6,629 nucleotides of DNA from an uncultured Eubacteriales bacterium (GCA_944353735.1 CALVPU010000050.1:1-6629); one strand, 5' to 3'; positions 1 through 5,998 are shown, counted from the stretch's first letter. Numbers and translations: made by a program. The notes: generated by a model not told the origin, from the sequence alone.

Positions 1-2
1 AC

Positions 3-242
3 GGCGCGGTGATCGTCGTCGCCTACAACACCGGGCGCAAGCAGGAGGTCGGCGAGGTGGCGGACAACCTGCGCAAGACGGGCTGCCGCGTGCTGGGCGC
101 GGTGATGAACGGCGTCGATCTGGGCGCCTTCCGCAACCGCAGGTACTATTACCGCTCCGGGCGCTACTCGGCATACTACGACCACGGCGCCCGCTACGAG
201 CGCGCCGAGCGCAAGGGCGACGCCCGGACGGCGAAGAAGTGA
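3..242 (+). CDS. CpsD/CapB-type tyrosine kinase, C-terminal end (partial)
   Basis: Only the last 79 codons are in the window; the start and the Walker motifs lie upstream. The visible part begins with the hydrophobic strand GAVIVVAYNTGR, followed by a helix (QEVGEVADNLRKTG) and the strand VLGAVMNGVDL. This matches the end of the P-loop ATPase fold of bacterial tyrosine (BY) kinases that regulate capsule/EPS export. The tail is tyrosine-rich (RRYYYRSGRYSAYYDHGARY, seven Tyr), as expected for the autophosphorylation cluster of this family. In Gram-positive bacteria such a kinase is cytosolic and works with a membrane CpsC-type activator, which would lie upstream. It overlaps the next gene, the matching phosphatase, by 4 bases (GTGA), which supports the call. 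The family assignment is fairly sure; the function is inferred from the family. Confidence 0.85.
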   Translation, partial: GAVIVVAYNTGRKQEVGEVADNLRKTGCRVLGAVMNGVDLGAFRNRRYYYRSGRYSAYYDHGARYERAERKGDARTAKK

Positions 243-1000
243 GCGCCATGCGCCGCGGCGAAGGCTTTGCCGACCTGCACCAGCACGTGCTGTGGGGCGT
301 GGACGACGGTCCGCAGAGCGCGGAGGAGATGCGCGCGCTGCTGGAGCGCGACGCCGCCGAGGGCATCGGCCTGGTCGCCGCCACCGCGCACGCCTATCCG
401 CGCACGCAGCCGTTCGACCTTGCGCTTTACCGCGAGCGGCTGGCGGAGGCGAACGAGTATTGCCGCGCGCGCGGCCTGCCGCTTGCGGTGGTCGCGGGAT
501 GCGAGATTCACGACGCCGAGCGCGTGCCGGACCTGCTGGCGGCGGGGAAGCTGCCGGCGCTGGGCGATTCGCGCTGCGCGCTGATCGAGTTTCGCGAGGA
601 CGCTTCCTTGGACGAGGTCGGCGCCACGGCGGGGCGGCTGTACACGGCGGGCTTCGTGCCGGTGGTGGCGCACGCGGAGCGCATCCGCTGTCTGGCGCGG
701 CGGCCTGAGCGGGCGATCGAGGCGCGCGAGGAGTACGGCGTGATCCTGCAGGTCAACTGCGACACGGTGCTCGCGCCGCGCGGATTTTTCGAGCGCCGCT
801 TCGTGGCGCGGATGCTGCGGGCGGAGGCAGTCGACCTGATCGCCACGGACGCCCACGGCGCGAGCCGCCGCCCGCCGAGGATGCGCGAGGCGATGGCGGC
901 GGTGCGGCAGCGCTGCGGCGAGGACTATGCCCGGCGGCTCGAGGAGCGCGCGTGGCGGCTGCTGGGGCTGGCGGAGAGAGGGGGAATGGAATCGGAATGA
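239..1000 (+). CDS. CpsB/CapC-family PHP-type tyrosine-protein phosphatase
   Basis: A 253-residue protein of normal family length. Manganese-dependent PHP phosphatases of this family remove phosphate from the tyrosine tail of the partner BY-kinase and so control EPS chain synthesis. The PHP metal-ligand pattern is complete: DLHQH (H14, H16), GVDDGP (D22/D23), GCE (E89), IEF (E117), VAHAER (H145) and TDAH (D204, H206). Two motifs differ from the common forms: HAER instead of HPER, and TAHAYP where many members have a TxHH-like motif. The start is GTG at 239, giving a 4-base overlap with the kinase stop; ATG at 248 is an alternative only three codons later. The 3' end overlaps the next gene as ATGA (997-1000), so translation is probably coupled on both sides. 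Confidence 0.9.
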   Translation: MSAMRRGEGFADLHQHVLWGVDDGPQSAEEMRALLERDAAEGIGLVAATAHAYPRTQPFDLALYRERLAEANEYCRARGLPLAVVAGCEIHDAERVPDLLAAGKLPALGDSRCALIEFREDASLDEVGATAGRLYTAGFVPVVAHAERIRCLARRPERAIEAREEYGVILQVNCDTVLAPRGFFERRFVARMLRAEAVDLIATDAHGASRRPPRMREAMAAVRQRCGEDYARRLEERAWRLLGLAERGGMESE

Positions 1001-1485
1001 GCTTGACGGAGGACGCCTGCGAGACGCGCGCGCTGAGCATTGCGCAGTGGCACGCGCTGGCGGGCGAGGGCACGGCGATACCGATGCGCATTCCGCTCGA
1101 CGGCGACAGCATGCGCCCGCTGATCCGGCGGGGGCGCGACATGGTGACGATCGTGCCGCTGGCGCGGGCGGCGCGGCGCGGCGACGTGGTGCTGTTTCGC
1201 GCGGGCGACGGGCGCTATGTGGTGCACCGGGTGTACCGGCTGGCGCCGGGGCGCGTGCGCACGCTCGGCGACCACTGCGCGCACCCCGACCCGTGGATGC
1301 CGGAATCGCGCGTGCTGGGGCTGGCGGTGCTGGCGGAGCGCGGCGCACTGCGGCTGAAGCTGGACGCGCCCGCGGCGCGGGCATACGGGCGCGCGTGGAT
1401 GGCGCTGCTGCCGGCGCGGCGAATGTACCTTCGGGGAAGGTCGCTGGCGGGACGCGCGCTGCGGAAGATGGGACTGAGGAGGTGA
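997..1485 (+). CDS. S24/S26-family peptidase, soluble, Ser-His type (candidate leader peptidase)
   Basis: A 162-residue protein. It carries the S24/S26 serine-peptidase core: LDGDSMRPLI holds the likely nucleophile S38, RRGDVVLFR is the following conserved strand, and YVVHRVYR puts H77 where bacterial type I signal peptidases have their general-base lysine. A box-E-like LGDHCAHPDPW (90-100) follows. Histidine at that site is typical of SipW/ER-type signal peptidases. Those are normally membrane-anchored, but no hydrophobic anchor is visible here and the N-terminus is polar, so the protein is probably cytosolic. There is no LexA-like DNA-binding domain ahead of the core. ATG 997 overlaps the phosphatase stop and has a purine-rich GAGAGGGGG about 12 bases upstream. 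It sits directly before a radical SAM gene, so I infer a role in trimming the RiPP precursor. The fold is fairly sure; the substrate is inferred. Confidence 0.75.
   Translation: MSLTEDACETRALSIAQWHALAGEGTAIPMRIPLDGDSMRPLIRRGRDMVTIVPLARAARRGDVVLFRAGDGRYVVHRVYRLAPGRVRTLGDHCAHPDPWMPESRVLGLAVLAERGALRLKLDAPAARAYGRAWMALLPARRMYLRGRSLAGRALRKMGLRR
1477..1485 (+). promoter_or_regulatory. Strong ribosome binding site of the radical SAM gene
   Basis: AGGAGGTGA is a near-perfect anti-16S match. It overlaps the stop codon (TGA, 1483-1485) of the peptidase gene and leaves 7 bases between AGGAGG and the ATG at 1490. It fixes that start and implies that the two genes share a transcript. Confidence 0.85.
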
Positions 1486-1489
1486 ACGG

Positions 1490-2644
1490 ATGGAACAGGA
1501 ACCGGTTCGGAAGGAGCCCGGCCTGCTGGAACTGCTGGACGAGTGGGAGAAGCAGGGCGCGAGCGATGAAAAGATTGCGCAGCGAATGAGGCACTACCTA
1601 AGTGATAAGGCGCGCGAGGAAAACATTCCGTTGCACGGAACGTTTGAATTGACGCCCCTATGTAATCTGGACTGCAAGATGTGCTACGTTCACTTGTCGG
1701 AAAAGCAGATGTGCGAGAGCGGAATGCAGTTGCTGACGGTGGAGGAGTGGAAGGACATCATGCAGCAGGCGATCGATGCAGGGATGATGAGTGCGACGCT
1801 GACTGGTGGTGAGTGCCTGACTTATCCGGGATTCGACGAGCTGTATCTATTCTTGCAGGATATGGGAATTGCGACAGTCGTCAAGACGAACGGCATTTTG
1901 CTGAGTTCCAAACGTATCGAGTTTTTTAAGCAACATCCACCATCTGAAATCCAAATCACCGTCTATGGCGCAGATGAGGATACATACGAGCAAGTCACCG
2001 GGCACAGGAGCTTTGCTCAAGTGATGAGTGCAATTCATCGATTGAAAGAAGCAGAATTACCTCTTAGCATCAATGTCACGCCCAATCGTTATATGGTACA
2101 GAGCAGCGAGAACCTGCTCCGACTGTTAAGCAGCATAGATGTTCCCTATCACATAAATCTATCACTGTTTGAACCAAGGTCAGAGACAGAGCGCGATGGG
2201 CAGAATATGGACATGACGATGGATGACTACTTTAAGATGTATCGGATTAGTGCAGAGTTGACGGGAGAATCTTTAGCATCAGTTTGCGATGAAGATATTC
2301 CTTCACCTCAAGGAAGGCTCGGGACGGTTAGAGGATTGCCCTGCGGCGGGGGACGTAGCAATTTCGCAATCTACTGGACTGGCAAGCTCTATCCTTGTCT
2401 GGCGCTTAATAAATGGGGAATTGATTTGAGATCATCACTCTTTATTGACGCTTGGAAAGAGATTAACGACTATGTTAGCGCATATCCGTTTCCAGCAGAA
2501 TGTATAGGATGCGTGTTTCAGCCACTTTGTCCAGCATGTGTGGTCTTACATGAGATGGGTGGGGTTCAAGGCCAACACAATCCAGCTTTTTGTACTCGAG
2601 CTAGACGGTTAGTTGCAGAAGGTTTTTCTCACAGAGCCCAATAA
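1490..2644 (+). CDS. Radical SAM/SPASM peptide-modifying enzyme
   Basis: A 384-residue protein. The radical SAM cluster motif is CNLDCKMCY (C58, C62, C65, spacing CX3CX2C), followed by the SAM-binding TGGE at 105-108. The C-terminus carries a full seven-cysteine SPASM domain: C285-x12-G-x4-C303, then C338-x2-C341-x5-C347-x2-C350, then C368. It can therefore bind two auxiliary iron-sulfur clusters, as in enzymes that make thioether, ether or C-C crosslinks in RiPP precursors or that mature quinohaem peptides. The N-terminal 45 residues are helical and charged. The precursor gene begins 16 bases downstream and a PqqD-domain protein follows, so this is most likely the core modifying enzyme of the cassette; the bond it makes cannot be told from sequence. 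Base composition changes within the gene: 68% GC at 1501-1560, 53% at 1561-1620, 45% at 1621-1680 and 38% by 2041-2100. Confidence 0.93.
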   Translation: MEQEPVRKEPGLLELLDEWEKQGASDEKIAQRMRHYLSDKAREENIPLHGTFELTPLCNLDCKMCYVHLSEKQMCESGMQLLTVEEWKDIMQQAIDAGMMSATLTGGECLTYPGFDELYLFLQDMGIATVVKTNGILLSSKRIEFFKQHPPSEIQITVYGADEDTYEQVTGHRSFAQVMSAIHRLKEAELPLSINVTPNRYMVQSSENLLRLLSSIDVPYHINLSLFEPRSETERDGQNMDMTMDDYFKMYRISAELTGESLASVCDEDIPSPQGRLGTVRGLPCGGGRSNFAIYWTGKLYPCLALNKWGIDLRSSLFIDAWKEINDYVSAYPFPAECIGCVFQPLCPACVVLHEMGGVQGQHNPAFCTRARRLVAEGFSHRAQ

Positions 2645-2647
2645 AAC

Positions 2648-2654
2648 AAGGAGG
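2648..2654 (+). promoter_or_regulatory. Strong ribosome binding site of the precursor peptide gene
   Basis: A perfect AAGGAGG lies 6 bases before the ATG at 2661. It sets the start of the small peptide gene and argues against the longer in-frame reading that would begin with a TTG inside the radical SAM gene. A near-consensus site suits a substrate needed in excess over its modifying enzyme. Confidence 0.9.
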
Positions 2655-2660
2655 ATTATT

Positions 2661-2849
2661 ATGAGAAGAAAGTATTCTACACCTGTGGTAAAGAAAATTG
2701 TATTCAATTACGCGAAAATCGTTGCATCATCCCCAGAAAACTGTAAATGGGGTATATCGTACACGCACGAAGGCTATGGTTGTCAAGAGTCTCCGTCTTC
2801 GTCTTCCTCACCTTATGCACGATGCGGTTGGATTGATAGAGAGAACTAA
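2661..2849 (+). CDS. RiPP precursor peptide, 62 residues, three cysteines, unclassified
   Basis: A small gene between a radical SAM/SPASM gene and a PqqD-domain gene. The N-terminal leader is basic and begins MRRKYSTPVVKKIVF, with a Y5-x-x-P8 motif like the leader element read by PqqD-type recognition domains (well described for lasso leaders). The leader continues to about IVASS (20-24). The presumed core (about 25-62) has three cysteines (C28 in ENCKWG, C41 in YGCQE, C55 in RCGW), several aromatic residues (W30, Y34, Y39, Y52, W57) and glycines beside or near the cysteines. A serine/proline run, SPSSSSSP (44-51), separates the second and third cysteines. It ends IDREN. I recognise no named family. 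The precursor role rests on size, position, the strong ribosome site and the leader/core layout. The cleavage site is a guess. Confidence 0.82.
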   Translation: MRRKYSTPVVKKIVFNYAKIVASSPENCKWGISYTHEGYGCQESPSSSSSPYARCGWIDREN

Positions 2850-2857
2850 ATAGATAC

Positions 2858-3976
2858 ATGGACGTTGGATTGTTTGGGAAGTCAATATGTGTTGGATTTA
2901 GAGTTGATAACTGGACGAAGTTTCAAAAAGCCTTGATTACAGATCAACCTGATATACTCATCGAATATGAATGCACGAGTGGCTTTCAATTTAAAGCAAA
3001 TGATTCATTCATGATCGATGATAATTTGGCTATAGCCAAGTGTTCAGACGGCTGGGGTTTGATTGATACACATTCAAGCGGGAAACTCTTCGCAAGGATT
3101 TCCAATGACTACCGGCGCATAAAGATCCATGTACCAAGTGCAGATGAACTAAGCTCCGAAGGAACTTTGGGCTTGTTGCGCATTCCCATCGAATGTCATT
3201 TCATCCACCACGCCATCCTCTCCCTCCACGCCTCCTGCGTGGAGCTGGGAGGATGCGCGGTCTGTTTTACGGCGGACTCCGGGGTGGGGAAGTCGACGCG
3301 GGCGCGGGCGTGGGTGGACGGTCTGGGTGCGGAGTTCATCAGCGGCGACCGCCCCGCCATCCGCCTCGCGCCGGACGGCAACCTCGCCTGCGGCGTGCCG
3401 TGGGACGGCAAGGAGCAGATCTTCCGCAACGTGCAGCGCCCGCTGCGCGCCATCCTCGAGGTGCGCCGCGCGCCGTTTACGCGCCTGCGCAGGCTCAGCC
3501 CCGAGCAGGCGTTCGGCGTGCTGATCCGGCAGAGCTTCATCCCCATGTGGGACGCGGACACCGCCGCGCTCGCCCTCGCCAACGTGCGCCGGCTCAGCCG
3601 CACCACGCCGGTCTACCGGCTGTTCTGCGGTCCCGGCGCGGACGACGCGCGCGAGGTGCGGCGAATCCTGTTTGAACATCCCGAAGAGATTGAGGAGGAA
3701 TTGCCCGAAATGAAGGTCAAGGAAGGGTTTGTGCTGCGCACGGTGGTGGACGAGCACATGGTGATGCCCACCGGCGCGAACATCGGCAAGTTCGGCGGCG
3801 CCGTGGTGCTCAACGACGTGTCGGCGTTCATCTGGAAGCAGCTGGAGAAGCCGATCTCCCGCGAGGACCTGCTCAAGCAGATCCTCGGCGAATACGACAT
3901 CGACGAAGCCACCGCCAGCCGCGACCTGGACGCGCTGCTCGCGCAGCTCGACGAAATGGGCGTGCTGGAGCGGTAA
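2858..3976 (+). CDS. HprK-like kinase fused to a C-terminal PqqD-type recognition domain
   Basis: A 372-residue protein with three parts. Residues 1 to about 105 have no motif I can name. About 106-280 resembles the HPr kinase/PEPCK-like fold found beside some RiPP operons: a histidine-containing strand (HAILSLHAS), then the P-loop ADSGVGKST (139-147, K145), then SGDRPAIRL. Residues 285-372 look like PqqD: a short beta region (VLRTVVDEHMVMPTG), the signature-like VVLNDVSAFIWKQLE, and helices with DIDEATASRDLDALLAQL. PqqD domains bind precursor leaders and present them to radical SAM enzymes, and related kinases in lasso clusters phosphorylate a peptide serine. Both roles are inferred here. 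ATG 2858 is 8 bases after the precursor stop, with only a weak purine-rich site, so coupling to the precursor is likely. GC rises sharply inside the gene (47% at 3121-3180, 57% at 3181-3240, 68% at 3241-3300). Confidence 0.82.
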   Translation: MDVGLFGKSICVGFRVDNWTKFQKALITDQPDILIEYECTSGFQFKANDSFMIDDNLAIAKCSDGWGLIDTHSSGKLFARISNDYRRIKIHVPSADELSSEGTLGLLRIPIECHFIHHAILSLHASCVELGGCAVCFTADSGVGKSTRARAWVDGLGAEFISGDRPAIRLAPDGNLACGVPWDGKEQIFRNVQRPLRAILEVRRAPFTRLRRLSPEQAFGVLIRQSFIPMWDADTAALALANVRRLSRTTPVYRLFCGPGADDAREVRRILFEHPEEIEEELPEMKVKEGFVLRTVVDEHMVMPTGANIGKFGGAVVLNDVSAFIWKQLEKPISREDLLKQILGEYDIDEATASRDLDALLAQLDEMGVLER

Positions 3977-3980
3977 GCAG

Positions 3981-5729
3981 ATGCGGAGGATGCTGGGCGA
4001 TGTCTGGCGCTGGAACCGAAGGGGCTTTCTGCGGATACTGGCGCTGAACATCGCCGTGTCGCTCACCGGCGGGGTGTCGATCGTGATGCTGGTGCCGATG
4101 CTCGGACTGCTGGACGTCTCCGACGGCGCGGCGAGCGCACTGGATACGCTGCTCGCGCCGCTGCGCCGGCTGCCCTACGGCGGGCAGGTGGGCGCGCTCG
4201 TGGGCGCGTACTTCGTGCTCATCGCGCTGCGCGCGCTGCTGGCGCGGACGCTGTCGCTCGCCGAAAGCGGCTTTCTGGAAGGATATTCGTTCGCGCTGCG
4301 CGACAGGCTCTACCGCAAGGTCGCCGCGGCGCGCTGGGAATGCCTGACCGCGAGCCGGCAGACGGACACGATTGACCTGTTCACGATGCAGTGCGGGCAG
4401 GTGAGCAACGGCATGGCGCAGATCGTGCACCTGATCACGTCGCTGGCGTCGGCGGCGGTGCAGCTGGGCATCGCGCTGTGGCTGAGCGCGCCGGTGACGG
4501 CGTTCGTCATCGCCTGCGGCGGCGCGTACGCCGCGCTGTTTCGCGGGCTGCTCAAGCGCTCCAAGGCGTATGGCGAGGAGATGATCGCGCTCAACCGCGC
4601 CATGTACAGCGAGCTGTTCAGCCAGCTGCGCGGCATCAAGGAGGTGCGCACGTACGGCGTGCGCCGGGAACACGCGGCGCTGTTCGCCGAGATCAGCGAA
4701 TCGCTGCGCGCCGCACGGCTGAAGTACGTGCGGATGCAGTCGTTCCCCGCGCTGCTGCACAGCGTCGGCGCGGCGGGCGTCATCGCGGTGATCTTTCTGG
4801 TCAGCGTGCTGGGCTTTCACATGGATACGGCGCGGCTGATGGTGCTGGTGTACGTGTTCACGCGCCTCTGGCCCGTGTTCAGCGGGCTGATGGGCAGGCT
4901 GCAGGGCATTCAGACCGCGATTCCGGCGTTTGACAAGCTCGACGCCGCGCTCAACGGCCTCGAAGAGGAACCGGTGCGCGAGGACGTCGCGCCGATGGCG
5001 TTTGAGCGCGAGATCGCGTTCTGCGGCGTGCGCTTCGCCTATCGCGACAGCGCGGAAGAGACGCTCAGGGGCGTTGACTTTGTGCTGCCGAAGGGCTCGG
5101 TCACGGCGCTGGTCGGGCGCAGCGGCGCGGGCAAGACGACCATCGCCGACCTGCTGCTGGGATTCCTTCGCCCCACGGGCGGGGAGATCCGCATCGACGG
5201 GGTTGCGCTCAGCGAGGAGAACCTGCCCGCGTGGCGGCAGGGAATGGGATACATCCCGCAGTCGCCGCTGATCCTCAACGCCTCGGTGCGAGAGAACCTC
5301 AAGCGCTTTCACCCGGACGCGACCGAGGAGGAGATGGTCGCCGCGCTGAAGAAGGCGCAGGCGTGGTCGTTCATCAGCGATCTGCGCGACGGACTGGACA
5401 CGATGCTCGGCGACGAGGGCGTGCGCCTGTCCGGCGGCGAGCGGCAGCGCATCGTGCTGGCGCGGGTGCTGATGGGGCATCCGCGGCTGATCGTCATGGA
5501 CGAGGCGACGAGCGCGATGGACTACGAGAGCGAGTCCGCCGCCCGCGACGCGGTGCTGTCGCTGGAGGACGGCATCACGGTGCTGATCATCGCCCACCGC
5601 CTCGCGACCGTGCGCGCCGCGCAGCGCGCCATCGTGCTCGAAGACGGGGTGATCAACGAGTCGGGAGCGCTCGCTGACCTGCTGGCGCGCCCGGACGGTT
5701 ACCTGGGGAAGCTGCTCTACATGGAATAG
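3981..5729 (+). CDS. ABC transporter, fused membrane and ATPase domains (peptide exporter)
   Basis: A 582-residue half-transporter of normal length for a type-I ABC exporter, expected to act as a homodimer in the cytoplasmic membrane. The N-terminal half (about 1-330) has several hydrophobic segments, for example near residues 20-42, 67-90, 150-190 and 255-285. The ATPase half shows Walker A GRSGAGKT (379-386), the Q-loop (YIPQSP), the LSGGE signature (483-487), Walker B with D507 and E508, and the H-loop histidine H539. There is no N-terminal C39 peptidase domain, so leader removal must be done by another protein, which fits the S24/S26 peptidase in the cassette. It starts 4 bases after the kinase stop and ends the tightly packed gene run, so export of the modified peptide is the simplest role. 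The alternative is a lipid or saccharide flippase serving the EPS locus. Confidence 0.92.
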   Translation: MRRMLGDVWRWNRRGFLRILALNIAVSLTGGVSIVMLVPMLGLLDVSDGAASALDTLLAPLRRLPYGGQVGALVGAYFVLIALRALLARTLSLAESGFLEGYSFALRDRLYRKVAAARWECLTASRQTDTIDLFTMQCGQVSNGMAQIVHLITSLASAAVQLGIALWLSAPVTAFVIACGGAYAALFRGLLKRSKAYGEEMIALNRAMYSELFSQLRGIKEVRTYGVRREHAALFAEISESLRAARLKYVRMQSFPALLHSVGAAGVIAVIFLVSVLGFHMDTARLMVLVYVFTRLWPVFSGLMGRLQGIQTAIPAFDKLDAALNGLEEEPVREDVAPMAFEREIAFCGVRFAYRDSAEETLRGVDFVLPKGSVTALVGRSGAGKTTIADLLLGFLRPTGGEIRIDGVALSEENLPAWRQGMGYIPQSPLILNASVRENLKRFHPDATEEEMVAALKKAQAWSFISDLRDGLDTMLGDEGVRLSGGERQRIVLARVLMGHPRLIVMDEATSAMDYESESAARDAVLSLEDGITVLIIAHRLATVRAAQRAIVLEDGVINESGALADLLARPDGYLGKLLYME

Positions 5730-5882
5730 CCGCGCCGCGAGGAGGCTGCGGGCGCGGGGACGGGGCGGATGCTGGAGCGTCCGCCGGCGAGGCATGGAAC
5801 GGCGGGGAGTGACAATGGACGCCCGAATGGGACGGTCAAGCCGAAAGGTTCCAGCGGCAGCGCGACGGCGTTCGAGAAGCGG

Positions 5883-5921
5883 CGCCGCGCTTTGACGCGC
5901 TTCGGGGCGCGGCGGTTTTCT
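5883..5921 (+). terminator. Intrinsic (rho-independent) terminator after the RiPP/exporter operon
   Basis: An 8-bp, all G/C stem forms between CGCCGCGC (5883-5890) and GCGCGGCG (5907-5914), with a 16-base loop. One G later comes TTTTCT (5916-5921). A smaller nested hairpin is also possible (5896-5900 with 5907-5911). The T-run is short and interrupted, so strength is uncertain and partial read-through into the EPS genes is plausible. Confidence 0.6.
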
Positions 5922-5933
5922 AAGAATATTCGC

Positions 5934-5998
5934 TTTCATACATCGAATCGCTTGATTGAAAAGTGCATTTGGGTATTTGCGCGGTTCGATGTATGGAA
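5934..5998 (+). repeat. 18-bp inverted repeat with a 29-base spacer (RNA hairpin or operator)
   Basis: TTTCATACATCGAATCGC (5934-5951) pairs with GCGGTTCGATGTATGGAA (5981-5998). Sixteen positions are Watson-Crick pairs, including an unbroken 11-bp block (5937-5947 with 5985-5995). The two exceptions (5936/5996 and 5948/5984) are G-U pairs in RNA read from the plus strand. No T-run follows on either strand, so it is not a normal terminator. It lies 13 bases after the terminator and about 70 bases before the sugar transferase start. It could be a leader-RNA structure, a regulator site or the remains of a small mobile element. Confidence 0.7.

Larger units (their letters stand above)
1600..3190. 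other. Low-GC island spanning the precursor and parts of its two neighbours
   Basis: Hand counts on 60-base rows give 68% GC at 1501-1560, 53% at 1561-1620, 45% at 1621-1680, 38% at 2041-2100, 38% at 2701-2760, 35% at 2941-3000, 47% at 3121-3180, 57% at 3181-3240, 68% at 3241-3300 and 75% at 3361-3420. The island includes most of the radical SAM gene, all of the precursor gene and about the first 110 codons of the kinase gene. Its edges are inside coding sequence and do not break either frame. Boundaries are approximate. Confidence 0.8.

Noticed and set aside
194..1594. Long minus-strand open frame (466 codons) opposite the phosphatase and peptidase genes
   Set aside because: It is very rich in Ala, Arg and Pro with no domain, and lies opposite genes with clear catalytic motifs. 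Such frames arise by chance in GC-rich DNA.
2613..2660. Longer precursor starting at an in-frame TTG inside the radical SAM gene
   Set aside because: The perfect AAGGAGG 6 bases before ATG 2661 defines the start, and the extra residues would only re-read the end of the upstream gene.
2661..2849. Lasso peptide precursor
   Set aside because: The Y-x-x-P leader and the HprK-like kinase resemble lasso clusters, but no asparagine synthetase-like cyclase or B2-type protease is present, while a radical SAM/SPASM enzyme is.
3149..4066. Minus-strand open frame of 305 codons opposite the kinase gene
   Set aside because: No motif, biased composition, and its end coincides with the return of high GC, as expected for a shadow frame.
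5730..5757. GC hairpin directly after the exporter stop as the operon terminator
   Set aside because: The 7-bp stem (5730-5736 with 5751-5757) is followed by G-rich sequence, not a T-run. The structure at 5883-5921 is a much better terminator.
5892..5997. Promoter boxes: TTGACG at 5892, TTGAAA at 5956, TATGGA at 5992
   Set aside because: None has a partner box at 16-18 bases: the first overlaps the terminator, the second meets GC-rich sequence at the -10 position, and the third has only a 3-of-6 match upstream.
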